64,000 bases of DNA from Streptomyces specialis. Lineage in GTDB: Bacteria > Actinomycetota > Actinomycetes > Streptomycetales > Streptomycetaceae. The position numbers were made by a program, and so were the translations under genes. Each line of letters opens with the position of its first letter. Within the stretch, counting starts at the first letter, position 1. Location: positions 1-64,000 of the forward strand of contig NZ_LN929895.1 in assembly GCF_001493375.1 (NCBI RefSeq), given 5' to 3'. Positions 17,971 through 26,085 of this stretch are shown piece by piece. The notes under the pieces were generated by a model. That model did not search any database and had not been told where the DNA came from. It saw nothing but the letters and a program-made list of their open reading frames with translations.

Positions 17971-20238
17971 TCAGGCGAAGAGCCCGGGAAGCGTCCGCTC
18001 GTGGGCCTCGCGCAGCTCCGCCAGGCCGATGGTGAACGCGTCCTGCACCTCGACGGCGTCCCCGTCGATCACCCCGACGCGGGTCGCCGGCAGGGCGCGG
18101 GCGCGGCACATGTCCGTGAAACGGACCTCCTCGCCGCGCGGGACGGCGACGATCGCGCGGCCGGCCGACTCGGAGAAGAGGAACGTGAAGGCGTCGAGGC
18201 CGTCGGGCACGACGAGCCTGGCGCCCTTCCCGCCGCGCAGGCAGGACTCGGTGACGGCCTGGATCAGGCCGCCGTCGGACAGGTCGTGGGCGGCGTCGAT
18301 CATGCCGTCGCGCGAGGCGGCGATCAGGATCTCGGCGAGCAGCCGCTCCCGTTCCAGGTCCACGCGCGGCGGCAGGCCCCCGAGGTGGCCGTGGACGACC
18401 TGCGACCAGGCGGAGCCGCCGAACTCCTCGGCGGTGTCGCCCAGCAGGTACAGGAGCTGGCCCTCCTCCGCGAACGCCATCGGCGTGCGGCGCGTGACGT
18501 CGTCGATGACGCCGAGCACGCCGACCACGGGGGTGGGGTGGATGGCCGTGTCACCGGTCTGGTTGTAGAGCGAGACGTTGCCGCCGGTGACCGGGGTGCC
18601 CAGTGTCCGGCAGGCGTCGGCCAGGCCCCGGGTGGTCTCCGCGAACTGCCACATGACGGCCGGGTCCTCGGGCGAGCCGAAGTTCAGGCAGTCGGTGACG
18701 GCGAGCGGGCGGGCGCCGGTGGCGGCGACGTTGCGGTACGACTCGGCCAGCGCGAGCTGGGCGCCCGCGTACGGGTCGAGCTTGGCGTAGCGGCCGTTGC
18801 CGTCGGTGGCGATCGCGACGCCGAGGTTGGTCTCCTCGTCCACGCGGATCATCCCGCTGTCCTCGGGCTGGGCGAGCACGGTGTTCCCCAGCACGTAGCG
18901 GTCGTACTGCGCGGTGATCCACGTCTTGGCGGCCTGGTTCGGCGAGGCGACGACCTGGAGCACCTGGGCGCGCAGCGCGTCGCCGTCCGCCGGGCGGGGC
19001 AGCCGGGCCGGGTCGTCGGCCTGGAGGGCGTCCTGCCAGGCGGGCCGGGCGTAGGGCCGCTCGTAGACCGGGCCCTCGTGGGCGACGGTGCGCGGCGGCA
19101 CGTCCACGATCTGCTCGCCGTGCCAGAAGATCTCCAGCCGGTCGCCGTCGGTGACCTCGCCGATCACGGTGGCGATGACGTCCCACTTGGCGCAGATCTC
19201 CAGGAACCGGTCCACCTTGTCCGGCTCCACGACGGCGCACATCCGCTCCTGCGACTCGCTCATCAGGATCTCCTCGGGGGAGAGCGACGAGTCGCGCAGC
19301 GGGACGGCGTCCAGGTCCACGCGCATGCCGCCGGAGCCGGCCGAGGCCAGCTCGGACGTGGCGCAGGACAGGCCGGCGCCGCCGAGGTCCTGGATGCCCG
19401 CGACGAGCTTCTCCGCGAAGACCTCCAGGGTGCACTCGATGAGCAGCTTCTCCTGGAACGGGTCGCCGACCTGGACCGCCGGGCGCTTGGCGGGCTTGCC
19501 GTCGTCGTCGAAGGTCTCGGAGGCGAGGACGGAGACGCCGCCGATGCCGTCGCCGCCGGTGCGGGCGCCGTAGAGGATGACCTTGTTCCCGGTGCCGGAC
19601 GCCTTGGCGAGGTGGATGTCCTCGTGTCGCATGACACCCACGCACAGCGCGTTGACCAGCGGGTTCCCCTGGTAGCAGGGGTCGAAGACGACCTCGCCGC
19701 CGATGTTGGGCAGGCCCAGGCAGTTGCCGTAGCCGCCGATGCCGGCGACGACGCCGGGCAGGACGCGGCGGGTGTCGGGGTGGTCGGCGGCGCCGAAGCG
19801 CAGCGGGTCCATCACGGCGACCGGGCGGGCGCCCATCGCGAGGATGTCGCGCACGATGCCGCCGATGCCGGTGGCGGCGCCCTGGTACGGCTCGATGTAC
19901 GAGGGGTGGTTGTGCGACTCGACCTTGAACGTCACCGCGTAGCCCTGGCCGACGTCGACCACGCCGGCGTTCTCCCCGATGCCGACCAGGAGGGCGTCGC
20001 TGGCCGGGGCCTTCTCGCCGAACTGCCGCAGGTGGACCTTGCTGGACTTGTAGGAGCAGTGCTCGGACCACATCACGGAGTACATGGCCAGCTCCGCGCC
20101 GGTGGGGCGGCGGCCGAGGATCTCGCGGATCCGCTCGTACTCGTCCTGCTTCAGGCCGAGTTCGGCCCAGGGCTGGGCGGTCTGGGGGGTGCTCGCGGCG
20201 TGCTTGACGGTGTCGAGCGCGGGGGAGGTTCCGGGCAT
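17971..20238 (-). CDS. purL: FGAM synthase large subunit PurL
   Basis: This is the small-type PurL (755 residues), which needs PurQ and PurS to convert FGAR to FGAM with ATP and glutamine. Motifs are [12 protein letters not shown] near residue 55, [39 protein letters not shown] and [15 protein letters not shown]. The C-terminal half-copy has [13 protein letters not shown] and AHDLSDGGL. Its ATG overlaps the purQ stop by one base, which indicates translational coupling. Order in the transcript is purS-purQ-purL. Confidence 0.97.
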   Translation of the reverse strand: MPGTSPALDTVKHAASTPQTAQPWAELGLKQDEYERIREILGRRPTGAELAMYSVMWSEHCSYKSSKVHLRQFGEKAPASDALLVGIGENAGVVDVGQGYAVTFKVESHNHPSYIEPYQGAATGIGGIVRDILAMGARPVAVMDPLRFGAADHPDTRRVLPGVVAGIGGYGNCLGLPNIGGEVVFDPCYQGNPLVNALCVGVMRHEDIHLAKASGTGNKVILYGARTGGDGIGGVSVLASETFDDDGKPAKRPAVQVGDPFQEKLLIECTLEVFAEKLVAGIQDLGGAGLSCATSELASAGSGGMRVDLDAVPLRDSSLSPEEILMSESQERMCAVVEPDKVDRFLEICAKWDVIATVIGEVTDGDRLEIFWHGEQIVDVPPRTVAHEGPVYERPYARPAWQDALQADDPARLPRPADGDALRAQVLQVVASPNQAAKTWITAQYDRYVLGNTVLAQPEDSGMIRVDEETNLGVAIATDGNGRYAKLDPYAGAQLALAESYRNVAATGARPLAVTDCLNFGSPEDPAVMWQFAETTRGLADACRTLGTPVTGGNVSLYNQTGDTAIHPTPVVGVLGVIDDVTRRTPMAFAEEGQLLYLLGDTAEEFGGSAWSQVVHGHLGGLPPRVDLERERLLAEILIAASRDGMIDAAHDLSDGGLIQAVTESCLRGGKGARLVVPDGLDAFTFLFSESAGRAIVAVPRGEEVRFTDMCRARALPATRVGVIDGDAVEVQDAFTIGLAELREAHERTLPGLFA

Positions 20239-20924
20239 CAGGCGACCAGCTTCCTGAGAACCGAGGTGGTGACGGAGGTGAAGAAGGCGAGGCCGTCGGT
20301 CGTCGGGCCGGTCAGGGCCTCGACGGCGTGCTCGGGGTGCGGCATGAGGCCCACGACATTCCCCGCGGCGTTGGTGACGCCGGCGATGTCGCGGCGGGAG
20401 CCGTTGGGGTTGCCGCCGAGGTACCGGAAGACGACGCGGCCCTCGGCCTCCAGCTCGTCCAGGGTCCGCTCGTCCGCGACATACCCGCCCTCGCCGTTCT
20501 TCAGCGGGACGGTGATCTCGTCGCCCTCGGCGTAGTCGCGCGTCCAGGCGGTGTCGGCGTTCTCCACGCGCAGCCGCTGATCGCGGCAGATGAAGTGAAG
20601 ATGGTCATTGCGGGTGAGCGCGCCGGGCAGAAGGTGTGATTCACACAGCATCTGGAAGCCATTGCAGATGCCAAGGACGGGCAGCCCGGCCCGCGCCTCT
20701 TCAATGATCGTCTCCATCACGGGCGAGAAACGCGCGATGGCGCCGCAGCGAAGATAGTCCCCATAGGAGAATCCGCCGGGCAGGATCACGGCATCGACCT
20801 GCCGCAGCGATTTGTCACCATGCCAGAGCGCGACCGGCTCGGCACCGGCGAGCTTTACGGCGCGCTGGGCGTCACGCTCGTCGAGCGAGCCGGGAAATGT
20901 GACGACTCCCACACGAGTGGTCAC
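20238..20924 (-). CDS. purQ: FGAM synthase glutaminase subunit PurQ
   Basis: PurQ (228 residues) supplies ammonia from glutamine to PurL. It is a class I glutamine amidotransferase: [14 protein letters not shown], the oxyanion region [17 protein letters not shown], nucleophile Cys in GICNGFQML near residue 87, and the His/Glu pair in MPHPEHAVE. The GTG start overlaps the purS stop as GTGA. Codon use in the first half is less GC-biased than in neighbouring genes (AAT, GAT, CAT and CTT codons are frequent around 20560-20860), though the reading frame is intact. Confidence 0.97.
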   Translation of the reverse strand: MTTRVGVVTFPGSLDERDAQRAVKLAGAEPVALWHGDKSLRQVDAVILPGGFSYGDYLRCGAIARFSPVMETIIEEARAGLPVLGICNGFQMLCESHLLPGALTRNDHLHFICRDQRLRVENADTAWTRDYAEGDEITVPLKNGEGGYVADERTLDELEAEGRVVFRYLGGNPNGSRRDIAGVTNAAGNVVGLMPHPEHAVEALTGPTTDGLAFFTSVTTSVLRKLVA

Positions 20925-21184
20925 CGGGACTCCTCCTCCGTGACCTCGACGCGCACATCGAAGTCCTCGATCACGGTGTTCGCGAGAAAGGTCCTCGCCA
21001 TCTCCCGGACACGGTCGAGAACGGTGTCGTCGACCGGACCGTCCATCTCCAGCTCGAACCGTTTGCCCTGACGGACGTCCCGGACGCCGTCAAAGCCCAG
21101 CCGGGGCAGTGCGCGCTGCACCGCCTGGCCCTGGGGGTCGAGGATCTCCGGCTTGAGCATGACGTCGACTACGACGCGAGCCAC
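20921..21184 (-). CDS. purS: FGAM synthase subunit PurS
   Basis: This 87-residue subunit of the PurL/PurQ/PurS complex bridges glutaminase and synthetase. It matches family length and motifs: [18 protein letters not shown], then [17 protein letters not shown]. The GTG at 21184 follows GGGAG. It is the first gene of purSQL, so the promoter must lie in the 345-base region to its right, shared with the divergent Lsr2-like gene. Confidence 0.96.
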   Translation of the reverse strand: MARVVVDVMLKPEILDPQGQAVQRALPRLGFDGVRDVRQGKRFELEMDGPVDDTVLDRVREMARTFLANTVIEDFDVRVEVTEEESR

Positions 21185-21529
21185 TGGTACTCCCGGTGGT
21201 GGTGCGGTGGTGTTGTGCGAGACGCTGCACGGCTCTCAGCCTACCCGGCCAGGAAATCTACGCGGGTAGAAAGGGCAGATTCGGTCACGTTAAGGTATCG
21301 AGGGCGGAAAACGCCTCCAAGAAACGGCCAAGAAAAAGTAAGGTCCCCGGTGGGGGAACGACGCGCGGTCGGGGAATTCATCCACTGGGTATTTACCGTC
21401 CGAGCGCGCACGGATAAAAGAACCATAGTCGCGAACTAGTGGGAGCGTCAGCATCGCGGCAGGCGAATCGCCGGTGACACCGCCCGGCGGCGTCGCACGG
21501 TTGCGAGCCTCCAGGAAGGACCGATACCC
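21185..21529. promoter_or_regulatory. Divergent control region, purS versus Lsr2-like gene
   Basis: These 345 bases have no coding frame I accept. AT-richer patches lie near 21297-21342 (AAGAAAAAGTAAGG) and 21391-21440 (GGTATTTACC and GGATAAAAGAACC), unusual for this genome. Both divergent promoters must be here. AT-rich tracts are the class of sequence Lsr2 proteins bind, so autoregulation is possible but unproven. Confidence 0.55.
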
Positions 21530-21859
21530 GTGGCACAGCGTGTAGTGGTCAGCCTCGCCGACGACATCGACGGCGGGGAAGCATCGGAAACGGTCGCCTT
21601 CGGACTTGACGGAAAGACGTACGAGATCGACCTCAGCTCGCGCAACGCGGAGAAACTGCGGACCGTTCTCGCCCCCTTTGTGGAGGCCGGACGCAAGCGA
21701 GCCCGTTCCGGCAGGACCTTCCACCACACCGAGGTGGCCCCCGACCCCCGGACGGTCCGGGCCTGGGCCGGCTCGAACGGCATGGGCGTACCGGCCCGCG
21801 GGCGCATCCCCAAGAAGGTGTACGACGCCTTCAACGAGGCCCACGCGCCTGTGCATTGA
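21530..21859 (+). CDS. Lsr2-family nucleoid-associated protein
   Basis: Lsr2-type H-NS-like xenogeneic silencer (109 residues). The N-terminal dimerisation part begins AQRVVVSLADDIDGGEASETV with the strand TYEIDLSSRNAEKL. The C-terminal AT-hook-like DNA-binding domain has VRAWAGSNGMGVPARGRIP, close to the RGR core. Streptomyces have two paralogues; this location beside purS and tRNA-Gly matches the second one (lsrL), from memory. The GTG at 21530 follows AGGAAGGA. The linker is shorter and more basic than in the main Lsr2. Confidence 0.93.
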   Translation: MAQRVVVSLADDIDGGEASETVAFGLDGKTYEIDLSSRNAEKLRTVLAPFVEAGRKRARSGRTFHHTEVAPDPRTVRAWAGSNGMGVPARGRIPKKVYDAFNEAHAPVH

Positions 21860-21946
21860 GCCGAGTTGCCATCAACCCCCCGTGTTCCGCTAGAGTCTGG
21901 AGTGCGCCGAGGGGCAGGGCCGAAAGGCCGAAACCCCGGGAGCCGC

Positions 21947-22021
21947 GCGGGTGTAGTTCAGTAGCAGAACACCCTCTTTCCAAGAGGGAGGCGCAGTGTG
22001 CGATTCCTGTCACCCGCTCCA
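21947..22021 (+). tRNA. tRNA-Gly (TCC), CCA encoded
   Basis: Acceptor GCGGGTG/CACCCGC, anticodon stem CCCTC/GAGGG with loop TTTCCAA (anticodon TCC), discriminator T, and CCA at 22019-22021. It is the only tRNA in this window with an encoded CCA end. Confidence 0.93.
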
Positions 22022-22099
22022 GCCGCTGACCCGGCTCCGAGGACACTCGGGGATCAGGTACAGTAGGTGTCGCCCCGCCCGGTCACGGGTGGTGCGCAG

Positions 22100-22172
22100 G
22101 CGGACGTGGCTCAGTTGGTAGAGCATCACCTTGCCAAGGTGAGGGTCGCGAGTTCGAATCTCGTCGTCCGCT
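22100..22172 (+). tRNA. tRNA-Gly (GCC)
   Basis: Acceptor GCGGACG/CGTCCGC, anticodon loop TTGCCAA (anticodon GCC), T arm CGAGTTCGAATCTCG, discriminator T. It lies 78 bases after tRNA-Gly(TCC), in the same direction, with a terminator immediately after. Confidence 0.95.
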
Positions 22173-22179
22173 CCGCGTG

Positions 22180-22210
22180 AAGGGCCCGGTCCTGTTGGAC
22201 CGGGCCCTTT
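22180..22210 (+). terminator. Terminator of the tRNA-Gly pair
   Basis: The 13-bp stem AAGGGCCCGGTCC/GGACCGGGCCCTT with loop TGTTG ends in TTT, eight bases after the tRNA. Confidence 0.85.
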
Positions 22211-22239
22211 CGCTGTGCTGTCGGGGACTTTCAGGCCGA

Positions 22240-22902
22240 TCAGGTGACTTTCAGGCCGAGGGCCGTGGCGAGGGTGACGGCCTGCTCCAGGCCGATCCGC
22301 GCGCCGGCCAGTTCGACGGTCAGGGGGTCGAGGCTCGACAGATCGCTGCCGCGCAGATCGGCGCCGGTGAGCTTGGAGCCGTGCAGCATCGCCCCGGACA
22401 GATCGGTGCCGGTGATCACCGCCTTCTCCAGCCGGGCGGCCGTGAGGTCGGCCTCGCGCATGCGGACGCCGTCGAAGACCGCCTCGCGCAGATCGGCACC
22501 GGGAAAGCCGACGAACGACCAGTCGCCCCGGACGACGCGGAAGAGCGTGTAGTCGCACTGCTGGAAGAGGCTGCCGACCAGCTTGCAGTCGGTGAAGTCC
22601 GTGTCGAAGAAGACGCAGCGCCGGAACGTGCAGTTGGTGAAGGCGGCGGCGGTGTGGCGGGAGGCGTTGAACCGGACGCCGGAGAACACGCAGTGGTCGA
22701 AGACCGCGCCCTCGTCGGTCACCTCGGTCCAGTCGGTGTCGATGAAGCTGTGGTGGTCGTAACGGCGGCCGGAGATGTCCTGGCCGTACCAGTCCTCGTC
22801 GCGGATCACGAGCGCGGGATCGGGCACCGGCGGCTCGGGGGAGACGGGATCGATATGGGCGCGGGGGCGGGCGCGGTCACGGTCGTGGTCGGAGCGGGAC
22901 AT
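22240..22902 (-). CDS. Pentapeptide-repeat protein
   Basis: This 220-residue protein is built of pentapeptide repeats from about residue 60: VFDHCVFSGVRF, then CTFRRCVFFDTDFTDC, GADLREAVFDGVRMREADLT and GADLRGSDLSSL. These form a right-handed beta-helix resembling DNA. Relatives include gyrase-protecting Qnr/MfpA proteins, but most are uncharacterised, and gyrase binding cannot be claimed here. The ATG at 22902 is chosen because AAAGGTGG lies upstream; further upstream codons are Arg-rich and implausible. It ends beside the tRNA-Gly terminator. Confidence 0.85.
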   Translation of the reverse strand: MSRSDHDRDRARPRAHIDPVSPEPPVPDPALVIRDEDWYGQDISGRRYDHHSFIDTDWTEVTDEGAVFDHCVFSGVRFNASRHTAAAFTNCTFRRCVFFDTDFTDCKLVGSLFQQCDYTLFRVVRGDWSFVGFPGADLREAVFDGVRMREADLTAARLEKAVITGTDLSGAMLHGSKLTGADLRGSDLSSLDPLTVELAGARIGLEQAVTLATALGLKVT

Positions 22903-23198
22903 GACGCTATTCGACCACCTTTTCGAAGCGGGGGTGGTCCGGCCTGCGGCCGTGTCCGGGTGAGGGCCGGACCTTCGGCGAAGGACAGACACCCGGCGCC
23001 GCATGACGGGAGTCCGGTCGACCGCTATGGCGAGGGAGGTACTGGACCGCACGGCTCTGGCGGCGTCCCCGAAAGACGCTGCGCGTCATCCGCAGGCGGT
23101 GGGGGTGGTCCGGGCCCGTGGTCGTGTGCCTCACCCGCGCGGCGAGGCCCTGGCGTCGCAAGGTTGCGGCGGGGGGGGGGGGGGGCCGGGGCGGGGGG
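22903..23198. other. Gene-free stretch ending in long G runs
   Basis: No gene is seen. It contains the upstream region of the pentapeptide-repeat gene. It ends in G runs (about 14 G at 23171-23184 and 7 G near 23192), immediately followed by adapter sequence. The last 30-40 bases are probably read-end noise. Confidence 0.6.
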
Positions 23199-23279
23199 GC
23201 CGGCTCTTTTACACATCTCCGCGCCCCCCAGGAAGGGGGGAAAAACCGTTGCCGGCTTCTTGTGGGTAAAAAAAAAAAG
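23199..23279. other. Embedded sequencing-adapter remnant (P7 read-through)
   Basis: From 23199 the sequence follows the Nextera transposon end and the P7 arm without gaps: 19 bases ending TACACATCT, 15 bases starting CCGCGCC, an 8-base index-like AGGGGGGA, 24 bases resembling the P7 tail, then a run of A to 23277. It is not genomic. Confidence 0.92.
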
Positions 23280-23288
23280 CAGCAGACC

Positions 23289-23370
23289 GACTGACCTCTC
23301 CCCTCGCGTCACCGCCGCGCCAAGCGGGCGGGGGCTCGGCGCGGCGGTGACGCGAGGGGAGAGGTCAGTC
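23289..23370. repeat. Perfect 33-bp inverted repeat over the purC stop
   Basis: The arms at 23289-23321 and 23338-23370 are perfect complements over 33 bases, with a 16-base loop. The right arm contains the purC stop codon. It could be an unusually long purC terminator. A fold-back joining artefact is just as likely, because the left arm starts about 12 bases after the adapter poly-A. Confidence 0.85.
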
Positions 23371-24323
23371 CCAGGACTGGCCGGTCAGCAGGCGGTACGC
23401 CTCGGTGTAGCGGGCGCGCGTCTGGTCCACAACCTCCTGCGGCAGCGCGGGGGGCGGGGTGTCGCCGGTGCGGTCCCAGGCGGCCTCGGGCGAGCTGAGC
23501 CAGTCGCGAATGAACTGCTTGTCGTACGGCTTCTGCCGGCGGCCCGGCTGCCATTCGTCCTTGCGCCAGAACCGGGACGAGTCCGGGGTCAGCACCTCGT
23601 CGGCCAGCACCAGCGGGTCGTCCGGGCCCGCGTCGTCGGTCCGGCCGAACTCGAACTTCGTGTCGGCCAGGATCAGGCCGCGGTCCCGGGCGATGTTCCG
23701 GGCGCGGTTGTAGAGCGCGACGGTGGTCTGGCGCAGCTTGGCGGCGATGTCCGCGCCGACCTGGCGGGCGACCTCCTCGTAGCTCACGTTCTCGTCGTGC
23801 GAGCCGACGGCGGCCTTGGTGGCGGGGGTGAAGATCGGGCCGGGCAGCTCGGAGCCGTCGGACAGGCCCGGGGGCAGGGCGAGGCCGCAGACCGTGCGGT
23901 CCCGGTTGTACTCCTCCAGGCCCGAGCCGGTCAGATAGCCGCGGGCCTGCCTCCTATTCAAATCTGCCGCTGCCGACGAAGCGGATAGGGACCTTTCTCG
24001 GGTGCACATCATACTCTTACAACGAACAGACGGGCTAGAAAGTCGGATGGAGCAGTTACGTACACTGGCTTCAGAGTACGTAGTGGACTAGCGCGGGCCA
24101 GATCGGCGAGCTGGTCGAACCACCACAGCGAGAGTTTGGTCAGGATCCGGCCCTTGTCCGGGATCTCGCTGCCGAGCACCCAGTCGTAGGCCGAGACGCG
24201 GTCGCTGGCGACCATGACGAGATCGCCGGCCTCGTTCCGGTAGAGATCGCGCACCTTCCCGGTGTGCAGGTGCACAAGTCCCGGCACCGGCACGGGCTCG
24301 GGCTTCTCAACGAATCCTGGCAC
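23365..24323 (-). CDS. purC: SAICAR synthetase PurC, broken by adapter insert
   Basis: PurC joins aspartate to CAIR, making SAICAR. The N-terminal part (24093-24323, GTG start after AGGAGG) has [20 protein letters not shown], then [13 protein letters not shown] and [12 protein letters not shown]. The C-terminal part (23365-23946) has [10 protein letters not shown], then [28 protein letters not shown] and [12 protein letters not shown]. Between them lie about 146 bases of adapter-derived sequence. Compared with the family, roughly 35-40 residues are missing (the stretch ending VPVECVAR), so true sequence is lost as well as junk inserted. The gene is presumably intact in the organism. Confidence 0.93.
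23947..24092. other. Embedded sequencing-adapter remnant inside purC
   Basis: From 23947 come a degraded transposon end, then CGCTGCCGACGA exactly, an index-like AGCGGATA and a degraded P5 tail. From about 24018 the sequence weakly follows the P7 arm in forward sense (GACGG core). GC content drops sharply. The 8-base string CGCGGGCC occurs at both borders. Confidence 0.9.
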
Positions 24324-24415
24324 AGTGCCTCCTGGCTAACTTGGGGTGGATGAGCCGCGCCGAACCATTGTCACGCAGGCCGGTGTCCGTTTCGTCGCGG
24401 GGGCGCGAGGTGCCG

Positions 24416-25888
24416 TCAGTCGCGTTTGCAGATGCGGTCCAGGAGGTTCGCGGTGGCCCGCTGGATACGCGCGTCCGTGTGCCCGGGGCGGCTCAGGGCG
24501 GGTGACCACGCGAAGGTTCCCGACGCGAACACCCAGGCTCCGCTCGGCGCCCGGTACAGCGACGTCTCCTGGTGGCGGCGGGCGCCCGACTCGTCGCGGT
24601 ACGGCGAGGGGGCGAGGAGGACGCGGCTGAGCGAGTCGGGCAGCGGCGTGCGGGGGTGGTAACGGTCGGCCTCGCCCGCGACGAGGCCGGGTACTTCGTC
24701 GCCCTCCCGGGCGCCGGTCGCCTCCCACAGCCAGTGCCCCGCGTTGCGCACGATCAGCGGGTGCGGGCGCGGGACGCGGCCGGCGTACTGGACGCCGAGG
24801 AGGAGCTGTTCGGGCCGGCCCTGCTCGCGCCAGAGGACGGCGCGGCCGGGGCCCTGGCGTTTGCGGCAGCTCAGCAGCCGGTCCTCGTCGCCGGAGGGCA
24901 GCGGGCCGAGCGACACCTGCCAGTACATGCTGTTGGCGGAGAGGAAGACCAGGGAGGTGCCCGCGTCCCTGGCCTCCTCGACGGCGGTGCGCATCGGCAC
25001 CGACCAGTACTCGTCGTGGCCGCAGAAGATCAGGCCCCGGTAGCGGGAGGGCACGACGCGTCCGGCGTGCAGGTCGCGGGCCGTGGTGTACGCGAGGTCG
25101 TACCCGTACCGCTCGGCCCAGCGGATGAAGTCGTAGGCGTGCCCGGCGTGCAGGGGCAGCCCCGAGCCGGCGTAGGGGCGGTCGAACGAGACGGTGACGG
25201 CGGCGTCCCGCTCGCCCAGCAGGCGGCCGACGCCGTCCCACGCGTGGTAGAGGCTGGCGCCGCTGCGGCCGTCCTCGGGGAAGAGGTTGTACGCCTGCCA
25301 GGTGATGTCGGGCAGGACGAGCAGCAGGTCGGCGGGGCGGTCGTCCCGGACGGTGAACGGAATGTGCGACCTGAACTCGCCGTCCGCCGTGGTGAGGACG
25401 GCGACATGCGCGCCTGGCTGCCAGTCGTCGGGCACCTGGAGGCGCCAGGAGAGCCACCAGTGGTGGCAGGAGACGGTGCGGCCGGCGATCAGCGGGGGCG
25501 GCTGGCGGATGCCCATCAGCTTCGGGCTGCGCAGGAGCAACTGGGCGCCGTCGTTGTCGAAGTGGCCGATCCGGTAGATGTCGATGGTGAACTCGCCCGG
25601 CGGGTCCACCGTCACGCGGAAGTCCAGCGGCCGGCCGGGCGCGACGACTCCGTCGTCGGCGGCGAATCCCTTGATCTGGCACTGGAAGTCGTCGGCGGTG
25701 CGGGGCCCCGCCGGGCGGCGGGCCGACCCCCGGGTGGCCTGGGCGGGCAGGGCGGCGGGGCCGCTGCCGGAGAGATGCCCCTCACCCGCCCGGAGCCAGG
25801 GCAGCGGTCCCTGGCCGAACGGGTCGGAGACCGGATGCGTGAACGCGCCCGACTCCCAGCGTCGGATGCGCTCCGTGCTTTCTCTCAA
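24416..25888 (-). CDS. N,N-dimethylformamidase beta-subunit-like protein
   Basis: This 490-residue protein matches the large-subunit domain family of N,N-dimethylformamidase, found as stand-alone proteins in Streptomyces beside purC. Landmarks are FTIDIYRIGHFDNDGAQLL, an Ig-like N-terminal region, DITWQAYNLFPEDG, SFDRPYAGSG, and FCGHDEYWSVPMRTAVE, a likely active-site or metal region. The substrate is unknown and no small subunit is adjacent. The TTG at 25888 is chosen because GGAGGGGAGC lies just before it; no better ATG or GTG is near. It is convergent with none and reads toward purC, 92 bases away. Confidence 0.75.
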   Translation of the reverse strand: MRESTERIRRWESGAFTHPVSDPFGQGPLPWLRAGEGHLSGSGPAALPAQATRGSARRPAGPRTADDFQCQIKGFAADDGVVAPGRPLDFRVTVDPPGEFTIDIYRIGHFDNDGAQLLLRSPKLMGIRQPPPLIAGRTVSCHHWWLSWRLQVPDDWQPGAHVAVLTTADGEFRSHIPFTVRDDRPADLLLVLPDITWQAYNLFPEDGRSGASLYHAWDGVGRLLGERDAAVTVSFDRPYAGSGLPLHAGHAYDFIRWAERYGYDLAYTTARDLHAGRVVPSRYRGLIFCGHDEYWSVPMRTAVEEARDAGTSLVFLSANSMYWQVSLGPLPSGDEDRLLSCRKRQGPGRAVLWREQGRPEQLLLGVQYAGRVPRPHPLIVRNAGHWLWEATGAREGDEVPGLVAGEADRYHPRTPLPDSLSRVLLAPSPYRDESGARRHQETSLYRAPSGAWVFASGTFAWSPALSRPGHTDARIQRATANLLDRICKRD

Positions 25889-26085
25889 GCTCCCCTCCCT
25901 GCGCCTCCGGACAGTGAATGCCGGAACCCAGCACATCACATATGGCAAGCGGGCGATCACCGCTCGTCGCGGGAACGGCGGGAGGTGATGGCCTGATACT
26001 GGCGCCGGGGGCGAAGTGTGTCGAGTACCCGTGAAGGGGAAATGTCGCGCCCGCCTTGTCCGTTCGGCGTGCGCGCGCCGTCGCG

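Noticed and set aside
22240..22902. Fluoroquinolone-resistance (Qnr/MfpA) protein
   Set aside because: Only the repeat fold is shared; nothing in the sequence points to gyrase specifically.
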